Of a stretch of 64,000 nucleotides of DNA, positions 16,873 through 25,791 are shown in pieces. The position numbers and the translations under genes were made by a program. Source of the stretch: Galbibacter kalidii (GTDB lineage Bacteria; Bacteroidota; Bacteroidia; Flavobacteriales; Flavobacteriaceae); contig NZ_JAPFGA010000002.1 of assembly GCF_026241135.1 (NCBI RefSeq), positions 62,001 to 126,000 of the forward strand. The letters are read 5' to 3'. Under the pieces are notes generated by a model. It searched no databases and had not been told where the DNA came from. It saw nothing but the letters and a program-made list of their open reading frames with translations. Each line of letters starts with the position of its first letter. Position 1 is the first letter of the stretch.

Positions 16873-17399
16873 GTCAACCCCTCAGAGCGTCAATTGTTTT
16901 GACGATGTGGCCTTTCATTTGGGTTTTGTGATAAAGTACTGCTGCATGACCACAATACAAGATGTCATTGTTTGCTTACAAAAAGTTCGTGCAGCTTGCA
17001 GGGAGGTATTATTCTTCTACAAAATGTTCCTGCAGCCTGCAGGAAGGCTTTGCAACCTTACAATGTGCCCACGCAAACTGCAGTAGGGGTTTTACACCAA
17101 TAACGTCCTAAACGCTTTTGGAAAAAACCACTCAACCCCATATTTTATAAATACTTCCAGCATATCAAGATGGCATGGGTTTAATTTTTAGACCGCTGAC
17201 ATATGACTTCAAGACGTATGACGTACGATTTCTATTTATTATTATATCAACGTGTTAGATGTTGAAGATCATAAGTCTTAAGTCCTACGTCAAAAAAATA
17301 TTTTGGACATTATTGGTTTTAAGCTGAAAATCCTTCCTCCATTATAGATTTCAAAGATTTTTATTATATTATGTACAAGTATAATTTTAAAATCAATAT
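16873..17399. other. Intergenic region between the DadA-like gene and rpsU
   Basis: This 527-bp stretch contains no convincing gene. It holds a three-unit 41-bp tandem repeat (16978-17100, annotated separately) and then AT-rich DNA with direct repeats of a gacgtatgac-type motif near 17200-17235. An 87-codon frame crossing it begins inside the preceding gene and is judged spurious. Confidence 0.6.
16978..17100. repeat. 41-bp tandem repeat, three degenerate units
   Basis: Units start at 16978, 17019 and 17060 and are each exactly 41 bp. Shared positions include an ACAA start and a core of the form TGCAGCnTGCAGGnAGG in units 1 and 2 (GCAGCTTGCAGGGAGG, GCAGCCTGCAGGAAGG) and GCAAACTGCAGTAGG in unit 3. 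The cores are themselves palindromic around CTGCAG. The period is not a multiple of three and the array is judged non-coding. Confidence 0.7.
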
Positions 17400-17594
17400 A
17401 TGTTAAAAACGATAGTTAAAGAAGGAGAAAGTATTGAAAGAGCCCTTAAACGGTTCAAAAGAAAGTACAAAAAAACCAAAGTATTACAAGAACTTAGGGA
17501 AAGACAGCAATACACAAAACCTTCAGAAGAAAGACGCCAAACAAAACAAAAAGCAGCTTATAAAGAAAAATACCTAAGAAGTCTGGAAGAATAA
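17400..17594 (+). CDS. rpsU: 30S ribosomal protein S21 (bS21)
   Basis: A 64-residue basic protein with the standard bS21 start LKTIVKEGESIERALKRFKR and a Lys/Arg/Glu-rich helical tail. In flavobacteria bS21 helps hide the anti-Shine-Dalgarno end of 16S rRNA, and rpsU itself has been reported to use a strong Shine-Dalgarno in some species. Here the 20 bp before the ATG (tttaaaatcaatat) show no such motif; a GAAGGAG occurs only inside the coding region at about 17418. The gene stands alone between two long intergenic stretches. Confidence 0.95.
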   Translation: MLKTIVKEGESIERALKRFKRKYKKTKVLQELRERQQYTKPSEERRQTKQKAAYKEKYLRSLEE

Positions 17595-18053
17595 ATTATC
17601 TTGAGGGTAAGCCCTTTTCCGGGGATTAATATGTCACCCCTACGGGGTTTGCAATCTCACATCATAATGTTAGTCTATAAATATTTACAGGAACATACAT
17701 TATAACTCTATCTTGAACTGAATTTCTCGATTTATACTATTTTACTTTTCAATCTTTTATATCAAGTATTGTAAAAAAATGTAAACCATTAAGGAGTTAA
17801 GGGAATTAAGATATTTCATTAAGCAACTTAATGGTTCTTTTCAATCTTTAGGTATTAAAAACCTAATATCCATCTGTTTATTTTGTTGAATCACTTATAC
17901 GCATAGCAAAATTACCAGGTTCTTATTAAAAGTTCGGTTTTAAATCAACTAAACAGATAAATATATATAACTAAAAATCAATATTTGTCTTATTCGGGCT
18001 AAAGCGAATATCTAAGAATATTTCTTTAGTTTTACCGCTTCAAGAAAGCGTTA
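17595..18053. other. Intergenic region between rpsU and the MutS-like gene
   Basis: This 459-bp AT-rich stretch holds no gene. Near its start is a small GC hairpin (CACCCCTACGGGGT). AACCATTAAG at 17784-17793 and its inverse CTTAATGGTT at 17827-17836 bound a 53-bp inverted-repeat unit with internal TTAAG repeats, similar in style to dispersed repeats seen in this phylum. No perfect promoter motif is seen before the next gene. Confidence 0.55.
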
Positions 18054-19826
18054 ATGAAAAATCCGAAGACATATTATACTGGAAGGACGACTCTTTTCAG
18101 TCAAGAATTAAAAGCAGTCAAAAAACAACTCGGCATATTGAGTGTTTTTAGGCTGCTTGTTTTTTTATCTGTCTGCTTTGGCGTCTATTGGTTCTGGGGA
18201 AATGTAACCGTATTAGTTCCCTTAGTCATCATCGGAATTTCGCTATTTATTTATCTGATTTCAAAATATACTGATGTCAAATATAAAAAGAACAAAATCC
18301 TTCAACTCATTGACCTAAACCAAACAGAATTAAAAGTCCTAAAACGGGATTTTCATACGCTGGACGACGGAAAGGAATTTACAAACTACGCGCACGATTT
18401 CAGTCACGACATCGACCTCTTTGGCAAAGGCAGTTTTTTTCAATACTGTAACCGAACGGCCACGCAGGCCGGAAAAGAGCTTTTGGCCGGATTGCTTACT
18501 GAAAATACTACGGAAAACATCCCCGAAAAACAAAAAGCCGTCCAAGAACTCACCTCTTTAGCAGATTGGCGGCAGGATTTTAGTGCCACAGCTTCTTTGG
18601 TAAAAGTTGGAACATCAATCAGGGAAGTTTCCGCGTGGCTTTGGCATTACAAACCCTTTATTGGCAAAAAAATAAGCTGGTTGCCCTATGTTTTTTCAGC
18701 TTGTTCGATGCTGATTTTCACCGCTGTGCTGTTGGACCTGATTCCGAGTTCACTTGTTGTTTATTGGTTTTTTATCGGCTTGGGGATTAGCGGACGCTAT
18801 GTAAAAAAAGTAAATGTTCTTGCCGAAAATACAAGCAAGGTTCAGGATACTTTTCAGCAATATTATCAACTCATCGAAAAGATTGAAAAAGCCGAATTTC
18901 AATCAGAATTGCTAAAAGAGAAACAAAAAACCATCCTCAGAAACGGATCGCCAACTTCCAAAATCCTCAAACGCTTTTCAAAGGCTCTCGATACTTTGGA
19001 GCAGCGCAACAATCTGCTGTTTTCAATTCCGGCAAATGCTTTTCTACTGATTGACATGATCAATGTTCGCCTTATTGAAAAATGGATCGAAATCCACCAA
19101 AATGAAGTAGAAAAATGGTTTGCCGTCATTGCTTTTTTTGACGCTTACAATTCGCTTGGGAATTTCGCTTTCAATCACCCTTCATATGCTTTTCCGGAGA
19201 TCGAAAAATCCTCAACCGTTATCCAAGCAACACAATTGGGACATCCGCTTATCGATGAAGAAAAATTAATCCACAACGATTTTCATATCGAGAAAGAATC
19301 CTTTTATGTGATCACCGGAGCCAATATGGCGGGGAAAAGTACTTTTTTACGAACGGTTTCCCTCCATATTATGATGGCCAATTGCGGTTTGCCCGTTTGT
19401 GCTTCGGAAAGCAAATACACCCCCATAAAACTGATCACAAGCATGCGAACGGCTGATTCGCTCACCGATGATGCTTCCTATTTTTACGCGGAATTAAAAC
19501 GTTTAAAACTGATCGTAGAAAAAATTAAAACCGACACCTATTTTGTGGTTTTGGACGAGATCCTCAAAGGAACCAACAGCAAAGACAAAGCCATTGGTTC
19601 GCGAAAATTCATCGAGAAACTCTCCGCTTCCAAATCCACCGGAATTATAGCCACCCACGACCTCAGCCTGTGTGAAGTCGCCAAAGAAAACGATAAGGTT
19701 GAAAATTATTTCTTTGAAGCCTTTATCAACGGAAAAGAGCTCTCCTTCGACTACAAATTCAAAGAAGGAGTTTGCCAAAACATGAATGCTTCTTTTCTAT
19801 TGAAAAATATGGGGATTGTGGAATAG
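18054..19826 (+). CDS. MutS-related ATPase with N-terminal membrane segments
   Basis: A 590-residue protein that combines an N-terminal membrane region (two hydrophobic segments around residues 30-67, another pair near 205-245) with a C-terminal MutS domain V ATPase. Walker A is GANMAGKST at 422-430, Walker B is YFVVLDEILKGTN near 495-508, and ATHDLSLCE follows. It lacks the mismatch-recognition domain of true MutS, so a role in mismatch repair is not implied. Membrane-associated MutS-like proteins of this kind are common in Bacteroidota and their function is unknown. Confidence 0.9.
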   Translation: MKNPKTYYTGRTTLFSQELKAVKKQLGILSVFRLLVFLSVCFGVYWFWGNVTVLVPLVIIGISLFIYLISKYTDVKYKKNKILQLIDLNQTELKVLKRDFHTLDDGKEFTNYAHDFSHDIDLFGKGSFFQYCNRTATQAGKELLAGLLTENTTENIPEKQKAVQELTSLADWRQDFSATASLVKVGTSIREVSAWLWHYKPFIGKKISWLPYVFSACSMLIFTAVLLDLIPSSLVVYWFFIGLGISGRYVKKVNVLAENTSKVQDTFQQYYQLIEKIEKAEFQSELLKEKQKTILRNGSPTSKILKRFSKALDTLEQRNNLLFSIPANAFLLIDMINVRLIEKWIEIHQNEVEKWFAVIAFFDAYNSLGNFAFNHPSYAFPEIEKSSTVIQATQLGHPLIDEEKLIHNDFHIEKESFYVITGANMAGKSTFLRTVSLHIMMANCGLPVCASESKYTPIKLITSMRTADSLTDDASYFYAELKRLKLIVEKIKTDTYFVVLDEILKGTNSKDKAIGSRKFIEKLSASKSTGIIATHDLSLCEVAKENDKVENYFFEAFINGKELSFDYKFKEGVCQNMNASFLLKNMGIVE

Positions 19827-19863
19827 AAAAGTGGCTGTAAACTATAAAACTGTCGTTATATTG

Positions 19864-19879
19864 CCCCGACGCATCGGGG
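19864..19879. terminator. GC hairpin between convergent genes
   Basis: CCCCGA and TCGGGG enclose a CGCA tetraloop, followed about 18 bp later by a second small hairpin, TGCCTAGGCGGCA. They lie between the convergent MutS-like and azoreductase genes. There is no strong T tract on either side, so terminator function is tentative. Confidence 0.4.
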
Positions 19880-19907
19880 GTCGATGTATTATTATGCCTA
19901 GGCGGCA

Positions 19908-20528
19908 TTAATTTGGGTACCATCTATCAACTAACTTTTTAATTTTCAATTTTGCATTGTCTAATATTAAATGTAATTGGTCTCTATTTTGATCAACACC
20001 AAAAGCTGAAATTTGTTCTGAAGCTATTCCCATAAAATCATAATTTTGTTTTATAGTTGATGAGGCATATTCATTAATACCGCCTGAGTTATTATAATCA
20101 AAACCACTGACTATAATTGATAAAGCTTTTTTATCATTACAAAGACCACTAAAACCAGTTTCCGGGTTAAATGAAAATGTTTTATCACTAACAACAACAG
20201 CATCTACCCAAGCCTTAACCGTTGCCGGCATTGTAAAATTATAAATCGGAAAAGCCAAAACAATATTATCGGTTTCAAGAACATCTTCAATAAGTTGATG
20301 ATGATTAGATAGAATCAATTGCTCTGTTTTTGAAAAATCCCTTTTCCCCATATTCCATTCCATTATTAAATTTAAATTTTGAGATAATAATAAATCAGGT
20401 GGGGTTTCTACCAAATCCAGATGTTTAATTTCCGTTTTTCCCTTTGCTAATTCTACAAATTCATCAAATAAGACTTTTGTATAAGAGCCATTTCGAGGCG
20501 TATAGTTTATTACTAATGTTTTTGTCAT
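19908..20528 (-). CDS. FMN-dependent NAD(P)H azoreductase-type oxidoreductase
   Basis: A 206-residue flavodoxin-fold oxidoreductase of the AzoR/NQO type. The FMN phosphate-binding loop is in NYTPRNGSYTK (about residues 8-18). The LAFPIYNFTMPATVKAWVD block (about residues 92-110) is the family's flavin-binding signature. Such enzymes reduce quinones, azo dyes or nitro compounds with NAD(P)H. It is transcribed divergently from a LysR-type regulator 80 bp away, a classical arrangement in which the regulator controls the oxidoreductase in response to an electrophile or quinone; the inducer is unknown. Confidence 0.88.
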   Translation of the reverse strand: MTKTLVINYTPRNGSYTKVLFDEFVELAKGKTEIKHLDLVETPPDLLLSQNLNLIMEWNMGKRDFSKTEQLILSNHHQLIEDVLETDNIVLAFPIYNFTMPATVKAWVDAVVVSDKTFSFNPETGFSGLCNDKKALSIIVSGFDYNNSGGINEYASSTIKQNYDFMGIASEQISAFGVDQNRDQLHLILDNAKLKIKKLVDRWYPN

Positions 20529-20544
20529 AATTTATATTTTTCAA

Positions 20545-20552
20545 CAAATATA
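20545..20552 (-). promoter_or_regulatory. -7 element for the azoreductase gene
   Basis: On the minus strand TATATTTG matches TAnnTTTG exactly and lies 17 bp upstream of the azoreductase start. No TTG is found at the -33 distance, which would fit a promoter that requires the divergent LysR activator. Confidence 0.5.
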
Positions 20553-20596
20553 AGTCCGACCTATTAATAATTTTAATTATTTTTGTTTGTAAATTA

Positions 20597-20610
20597 ATAA
20601 CATATGTTAT
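20597..20610. promoter_or_regulatory. 14-bp palindrome overlapping the lysR start codon
   Basis: ATAACATATGTTAT is a perfect palindrome whose last two bases are the A and T of the lysR ATG. LysR-type proteins often bind an interrupted palindrome near their own promoter. The position suggests autorepression, or that lysR mRNA starts here without a leader. Confidence 0.45.
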
Positions 20611-21499
20611 GATTAATTTGGAATGGTTGAGAACTTTTAGCGCTATTTATGAATGCAACAACATCACAGAAGCATCAAAAAAACTAAATATGACTCAACC
20701 GGGAGTTAGCAAACATTTATCTGCCCTCGAGAGTCACATTGGCAAAAAACTATTTGAAAGGACTACTCGAAAATTAACACCTACTGAATACGGGAAATTT
20801 TTATACACACAAATTAACAACCCATTACAAGAATTAAAAAAGGTAGAGTACTATTCAAGTCAAAGGACCAAAAAAAAGCGTTCTGCAATTACAATTGGCT
20901 GTACTTCGGATTTTTTCAAGGCCGAATTAATACATAAAATTTATTCTTTTGACATGTATATCGTAACGCATTTTGGAAATGAAAAAGATTTAATTGAGGC
21001 TCTTGAAATGGATAAAATTCAATTATCAGTCGGAATAAAAAAACACTCCACTTACGATCATCAATTTCAATATATAAAGGATGAAGAATTGGTATTGATT
21101 AGTTCCAATAATATTGATATCCCTAAAAACATAAAACAAAATGAGGATCAGCTTAAAAAATGGTTGCAAAGGCAAACTTGGTTTGCTTACAACAACGACC
21201 AAGGGGATATAAAAAAGTTTTGGGAAACAAATTTCAACACAAATTTCAAAATAATCCCAAGATATATTTTACCATCATATATAGATACAATAGAAGCTTT
21301 AAAAAACAATTGTGGGTTCAGTATAGTTCCTAAACATTTGTGTGAAAAAGAATTAAAAAATAATTCGATTAAGGCACCAATTAAATTTTCTAAAAAAGTA
21401 GAGCAAAAATTATTTTATTCCTATAAGCTTAAGAATAGCAACTTGAAAGAAATAAATCTATTTATGGAAGAAATGAAAAAATCAATGCTAACACCGTAA
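20609..21499 (+). CDS. LysR-family transcriptional regulator
   Basis: A 296-residue LysR regulator. The N-terminal winged helix-turn-helix spans residues 1-60 (LEWLRTFSAIYECNNITEAS, then MTQPGVSKHLSALESHIGKKLFERT). The remaining residues form the effector-binding domain, starting at about residue 90 (AITIGCTSDFF). The coding sequence is strikingly AT-rich compared with tyrS next door, as is the divergent azoreductase gene, so the pair may have been acquired together. It probably controls the azoreductase across an 80-bp shared promoter region. Confidence 0.93.
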   Translation: MINLEWLRTFSAIYECNNITEASKKLNMTQPGVSKHLSALESHIGKKLFERTTRKLTPTEYGKFLYTQINNPLQELKKVEYYSSQRTKKKRSAITIGCTSDFFKAELIHKIYSFDMYIVTHFGNEKDLIEALEMDKIQLSVGIKKHSTYDHQFQYIKDEELVLISSNNIDIPKNIKQNEDQLKKWLQRQTWFAYNNDQGDIKKFWETNFNTNFKIIPRYILPSYIDTIEALKNNCGFSIVPKHLCEKELKNNSIKAPIKFSKKVEQKLFYSYKLKNSNLKEINLFMEEMKKSMLTP

Positions 21500-21576
21500 A
21501 AAAAATCAACTGCCTCAGGACATCTCTGTAGTTATCGGGACTGAGTGTTCAAACGAATAAAAATCTCCTAGCAGGA

Positions 21577-22890
21577 TTAAACCACTCTAATCACAAAATA
21601 TTTTTTCTTTCCGCGTTGTAACAACACAAACTTATCATTGATCAAATCTGAAGTACTGATCTTATAATCTTCTTTTATCTTTTCCTTGTTCACCGAAATG
21701 GAATTCTCTTTCAGTGCCCTTCGGGCTTCTCCGTTTGATTTCAGGAAATTGGTCTTGGCAGCCAAAGCAGCGATGGCATCCATTCCGTTTTCGATCTCGC
21801 TTCGCTCTACCTCAGCTTGCGGAACGCCTTCAAAAACTTCCAAAAAGGTTTTTTCATTGAGTTGTTTTAGATCATCTGCAGATCCGCCAAACAGAATATT
21901 AGATGCTTTTACGGCATTTTCATAGTCTTCCCGTGAATGTACAAAAACTGTTACTTCTTCGGCCAAACGCTTTTGCAACAAACGCATATGTGGTGCTTCT
22001 TTGTGCTCTTCAATCAATTTCTCCACGGTGGCTTTGTCTAAAAACGTAAAGATCTTAATATATTTTTCAGCGTCCTCATCCGAGGTGTTCAACCAAAACT
22101 GGTAAAATCTATAGGGCGAGGTTTTCTCAGCATCCAGCCAAATATTTCCACCTTCAGACTTTCCGAATTTAGAACCATCTGCTTTGGTGATCAACGGACA
22201 CGTAAGTGCGTAAGCCTTTGCGGGTTCTTCACCGTCTCTTCCGGTGTTCATCCGTCTCACCAATTCTGTTCCCGTTGTGATATTCCCCCATTGATCACTT
22301 CCGCCCATTTGCAACATACAACCGTATTCTTTGTGCAAATGATAAAAATCGTAGCCCTGGATCAATTGGTAGGTGAATTCCGTAAAAGACATTCCCACAC
22401 CAGAATCGGCACTGAAACGTTTCTTTACAGAATCCTTCGCCATCATATAGTTGACCGTGATACGTTTTCCTACGTCCCTGGCAAATTCGATAAACGTAAA
22501 GTCCTTCATCCAGTCATAATTATTGACCAGCATAGGAGCATTTTCAGCATCAGAATCAAAATCGAGATATCTGGAAAGCACACCTTTGATCCCTGCCACA
22601 TTTTTTGCCAATGCTGCTTCATCCAACAGATTGCGCTCATCTGATTTTCCTGAAGGATCCCCGATCATTCCCGTAGCACCGCCCACAAGGGCAATAGGTC
22701 TGTGACCGGCTTTATAGAGATGAACCAATAAAATGATAGGCACCAAACTACCGATATGCAACGAATCCGACGTAGGATCAAAACCGATATAGGCCGTTGT
22801 CATTTCCTTGTTAAGCTGTTCTTCTGTACCGGGCATCATGTCGTGTACCATGCCTCTCCAACGTAATTCTTCTACCAAATTTACGGTCAT
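21577..22890 (-). CDS. tyrS: Tyrosyl-tRNA synthetase
   Basis: Class I aminoacyl-tRNA synthetase charging tRNA-Tyr. I start it at ATG 22890 (437 aa, [13 protein letters not shown]). The open frame extends upstream to 22974, but a promoter element at 22915-22922 lies inside that extension. The HIGH motif is seen as the variant [11 protein letters not shown], and the KMSKS equivalent is [38 protein letters not shown] contributes to the tyrosine pocket. The C-terminal S4-like RNA-binding domain ([17 protein letters not shown]) is present. Length is normal for the short TyrRS type. Confidence 0.96.
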   Translation of the reverse strand: MTVNLVEELRWRGMVHDMMPGTEEQLNKEMTTAYIGFDPTSDSLHIGSLVPIILLVHLYKAGHRPIALVGGATGMIGDPSGKSDERNLLDEAALAKNVAGIKGVLSRYLDFDSDAENAPMLVNNYDWMKDFTFIEFARDVGKRITVNYMMAKDSVKKRFSADSGVGMSFTEFTYQLIQGYDFYHLHKEYGCMLQMGGSDQWGNITTGTELVRRMNTGRDGEEPAKAYALTCPLITKADGSKFGKSEGGNIWLDAEKTSPYRFYQFWLNTSDEDAEKYIKIFTFLDKATVEKLIEEHKEAPHMRLLQKRLAEEVTVFVHSREDYENAVKASNILFGGSADDLKQLNEKTFLEVFEGVPQAEVERSEIENGMDAIAALAAKTNFLKSNGEARRALKENSISVNKEKIKEDYKISTSDLINDKFVLLQRGKKKYFVIRVV

Positions 22891-22914
22891 TCTTTTCGCT
22901 TTTTTTGATCGCCG

Positions 22915-22922
22915 CAAAGATA
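22915..22922 (-). promoter_or_regulatory. -7 element for tyrS
   Basis: On the minus strand TATCTTTG matches TAnnTTTG exactly and lies 24 bp before the ATG at 22890. It supports the shorter TyrRS start. No TTG is at the ideal -33 spacing. Confidence 0.5.
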
Positions 22923-23007
22923 GAATAATTGATTTAGAACTCATATAAACTTTTTTGATTGAAATGAAAACCATTAGATTTCCACGGAAGAGTTGTATTT
23001 TAGTTCC

Positions 23008-24015
23008 ATGATTTTAGTTACCGGCGGAACAGGACTTATCGGGGCGCATTTACTTTTACAACTTTCCCAGAAAGAAAAAACCATTCGGGCGATCTATCGC
23101 AATGCGAATAAAATAGCTGACGTAAAGCGTTTTTTTTCTGCTGAAGAAAATGGCGATACGCTTTTTAATCAAATTGAATGGATGGAAGCTGATATCACCA
23201 ATGTCACTTCACTGGAAAAAGCTTTTGAAGATATTTCCAAAGTATTTCATTGTGCCGGATTTATCTCTTTTGACCCCTTTGATTACAAATCGCTTCGCAA
23301 TATCAACATCGAAGGAACTGCTAACATTGTCAACCTCTGTATTGCCCACAAGATCGAAAAACTCTGCTACCTGAGTTCCATTGCCACTTTGGGCGACAAA
23401 ACCGGTGAAAAAACTGTTGACGAAGAAACACATTGGGATCCCGAAACAGATAACAGCATTTATGCCATCACAAAATACGGTGCGGAGATGGAAGTATGGC
23501 GAGGCACACAAGAGGGTGTTCCGGCCATTATCCTAAATCCCGGGGTAGTTTTGGGAGAAGGCTTTTGGGACAGTCCGAGTAGCCAAATTTTCAAAAAAGT
23601 AAATGAGGGGTTGTCTTATTACACCTCCGGATCAAGTGGTTTTGTCGATGTTAAAGATGTAGTACAAGCCTTGGTAAAAAGCATGGATTCAGAAATCAAA
23701 AACAAAAGGTTTGTCACTGTAGGAAGCAACATCAGTTATAAAACCATTGTAGAGCACATTGCTAAAGCACTTCAGAAAACACCACCAAAAAAGGAACTAA
23801 AACCTTGGCAAATCAACTTGTTGTGGCGTATCGATTGGTTTTTATCCCTCTTTCCGGTTCCGGGAAGAAAAAGAAAGCTTACCCGAAAAACTGCAAAATC
23901 GCTATCTTCAAAAACCGTTTATAAAAACGAAAAGATTAAAAAAGCATTAGCGATTGATTTTACTCCCATCGAACAAACCATTGGGAGAATCTCAAAGCGG
24001 TTTATTGCTTCTTAG
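23008..24015 (+). CDS. NAD-dependent epimerase/dehydratase family protein
   Basis: A 335-residue extended short-chain dehydrogenase starting at ATG 23008; an upstream TTG at 22993 is less likely. The NAD(P)-binding motif is [11 protein letters not shown] (residues 5-15), and the active-site pair appears as SSI with YAITKYGAE (YxxxK). This group includes sugar nucleotide epimerases and dihydroflavonol-4-reductase-like enzymes; the C-terminal part does not allow a substrate call. It converges with the DUF4296 gene, and the two 3' ends overlap by 14 bp. Confidence 0.87.
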   Translation: MILVTGGTGLIGAHLLLQLSQKEKTIRAIYRNANKIADVKRFFSAEENGDTLFNQIEWMEADITNVTSLEKAFEDISKVFHCAGFISFDPFDYKSLRNINIEGTANIVNLCIAHKIEKLCYLSSIATLGDKTGEKTVDEETHWDPETDNSIYAITKYGAEMEVWRGTQEGVPAIILNPGVVLGEGFWDSPSSQIFKKVNEGLSYYTSGSSGFVDVKDVVQALVKSMDSEIKNKRFVTVGSNISYKTIVEHIAKALQKTPPKKELKPWQINLLWRIDWFLSLFPVPGRKRKLTRKTAKSLSSKTVYKNEKIKKALAIDFTPIEQTIGRISKRFIAS

Positions 24016-24439
24016 GAGGTTGTTTTGAAGGAACAGTGTCTTTTTTAGTGGGCGTTTTTTTCTTTGTTTTGGCATTATTTTCCCGATTCGATTCCGATTC
24101 TAATTTTGCGTCCAAAGTATCCTTCAATGCATTGAGGCGTTCTTCAACTTCAGTAAAAATTTCGAGTTGTACTGTTGGTTTTGAAGTGTAATAAATACTG
24201 TTTTTTGACAATTGTACACTGTCTATATTGTATTTTTCGTAGATATATTCATCCGGATTGATATTCTTTTCCTCCAACTTATTGCGTCCCGTTGATTTTG
24301 CTGCATTCAGAATAGCGATATCATAATAAATGTCTTTCATCACTTCTTTGGAGATTAAATTATCCGGTTTTTCCACCATATCTTCTCCGCATGCTACCAG
24401 CAACACAAACACCCATAAAACTAAAATCGCCTTTTTCAT
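24002..24439 (-). CDS. DUF4296 domain-containing lipoprotein
   Basis: A 145-residue lipoprotein starting at ATG 24439 (MKKAILVLWVFVLLVACGED, lipobox LVAC). The DUF4296 domain follows (MKDIYYDIAILNAAKSTG and a YNIDSVQLSKNSIYYTS block), and the C terminus is low-complexity Lys/Thr/Pro. Function is unknown. Its start lies 14 bp after the pyrC stop on the same strand, and the last 14 bp overlap the convergent epimerase gene. Confidence 0.87.
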   Translation of the reverse strand: MKKAILVLWVFVLLVACGEDMVEKPDNLISKEVMKDIYYDIAILNAAKSTGRNKLEEKNINPDEYIYEKYNIDSVQLSKNSIYYTSKPTVQLEIFTEVEERLNALKDTLDAKLESESNRENNAKTKKKTPTKKDTVPSKQPPKKQ

Positions 24440-24452
24440 CTCCACTAATTTT

Positions 24453-25790
24453 TTAATCTCTCTCAAAAGTAAGCCTTTTTACATTTCTTTCTTCAGAAAA
24501 GCCTCCGTTGTTATAAGCCAGATTTCCGTTCACAAAGGTATGTGTTACTTTGGTTGAAAAAGAAGTACCTTCAAACGGGGACCAACCACATTTATACAAA
24601 ATGTTCTCTTTTTTAACGGTCCAATCATGGTCGGTATCCACCAAAACCAAATCGGCATAATAACCTTCCCTTGCAAAACCTCTTTTTTCAATATTAAAAA
24701 GCTTCGCCGGATTATGACACATTTTTTCAATCAATTTTTCCAGCGATATCTTTCCAGCTTTCTGTTTTTCCATCAAAGCAGCCAGGGTATGTTGTGCCAA
24801 AGGTCCGCCTGATGGTGCTTTGGTATAAACGTTTTGTTTTTCGGCTAAAGTATGTGGCGCATGGTCTGTTGCCAACACATCTATTCTATCGTCGAGTAAT
24901 GCCTCCCACAGTGCGTCCCTATCTGTAGCTGTTTTTACAGCCGGATTCCATTTAATCAGAGTCTGTTTTTCATCATAATCAGCATCACTGAACCACAAAT
25001 GATGTGTACATACCTCGGCAGTAATTCTTTTTTGTTCTATTGGAATATCATTTCTGAAAAGCTCGGTTTCCTTGGCGGTTGACACATGAAAAACATGCAG
25101 GCGTGCGTTTGTTTTTTTAGCCAAAGCAATGGCTCTTGAAGATGAAATATAACAAGCCTCGGCGCTTCGAATTTCTGGATGGAATTTAATCGGAATGTTA
25201 TCCCCATAAGTGGCTTTGTATTTCTCCAGATTGTTTTTGATGGTCGTTTCGTCTTCACAATGTGCAGAAATCACCATATCTGTACTCGAAAAGATCTTTT
25301 CGATAACTTCCTCATCATCTACCAACATATTTCCGGTGGAAGATCCCAAAAATAACTTCACCCCAGCACATGCATTTTTATCCAGCCGTTTTACAGTCTC
25401 CAGATTATCATTGGTGCCCCCAAACATAAAAGAGTAGTTTGCAAAAGATGTTTGCCTCCCGATCTCCATTTTCTCTTCCAATTTTTCAATCGTCACCGTC
25501 TGCGGATTGGTATTGGGTTGCTCGATAAAAGTAGTCACCCCTCCGGCAATGGCCGCCCGGCTTTCCGAAGCAATATTTCCCTTGTGTGTGAGTCCGGGTT
25601 CCCTAAAATGCACTTGATCGTCAATGATTCCCGGCATCAATAATTTGCCTTGGGCATCAATCAATTCGGCATTGGCATCACTAAGATCCTTTCCGATCTT
25701 TTCTATCAATTCGCCCGCGATCAACACATCCCCTTCAAAAATTTGAGATTCGTTGACGATGGTAGCATTTTTTATAAGGGTTTTTTTCAT
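24453..25790 (-). CDS. pyrC: Dihydroorotase
   Basis: A 445-residue amidohydrolase catalysing the reversible cyclisation of carbamoyl aspartate to dihydroorotate in pyrimidine synthesis. The metal-site region reads DDQVHFREPG (residues 57-66): the first His of the classical HxH is Gln59, which I recall as common in Bacteroidota dihydroorotases. The remaining signature DVLATDHAPHTLAEK is intact. It begins 1 bp after the glycosyltransferase gene stop region and precedes the DUF4296 gene, forming a three-gene operon. Length fits the longer dihydroorotase class. Confidence 0.93.
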   Translation of the reverse strand: MKKTLIKNATIVNESQIFEGDVLIAGELIEKIGKDLSDANAELIDAQGKLLMPGIIDDQVHFREPGLTHKGNIASESRAAIAGGVTTFIEQPNTNPQTVTIEKLEEKMEIGRQTSFANYSFMFGGTNDNLETVKRLDKNACAGVKLFLGSSTGNMLVDDEEVIEKIFSSTDMVISAHCEDETTIKNNLEKYKATYGDNIPIKFHPEIRSAEACYISSSRAIALAKKTNARLHVFHVSTAKETELFRNDIPIEQKRITAEVCTHHLWFSDADYDEKQTLIKWNPAVKTATDRDALWEALLDDRIDVLATDHAPHTLAEKQNVYTKAPSGGPLAQHTLAALMEKQKAGKISLEKLIEKMCHNPAKLFNIEKRGFAREGYYADLVLVDTDHDWTVKKENILYKCGWSPFEGTSFSTKVTHTFVNGNLAYNNGGFSEERNVKRLTFERD

Positions 25791-25791
25791 T

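Noticed and set aside
16814-17086. 90-codon frame starting inside the DadA-like gene
   Set aside because: It begins within a real gene, crosses a 41-bp tandem repeat whose period is not a multiple of three, and has no recognisable features.
22893-22974. N-terminal extension of TyrRS (28 residues)
   Set aside because: The basic extension contains the likely promoter element TATCTTTG at 22915-22922, and the family normally begins at the ATG used here.
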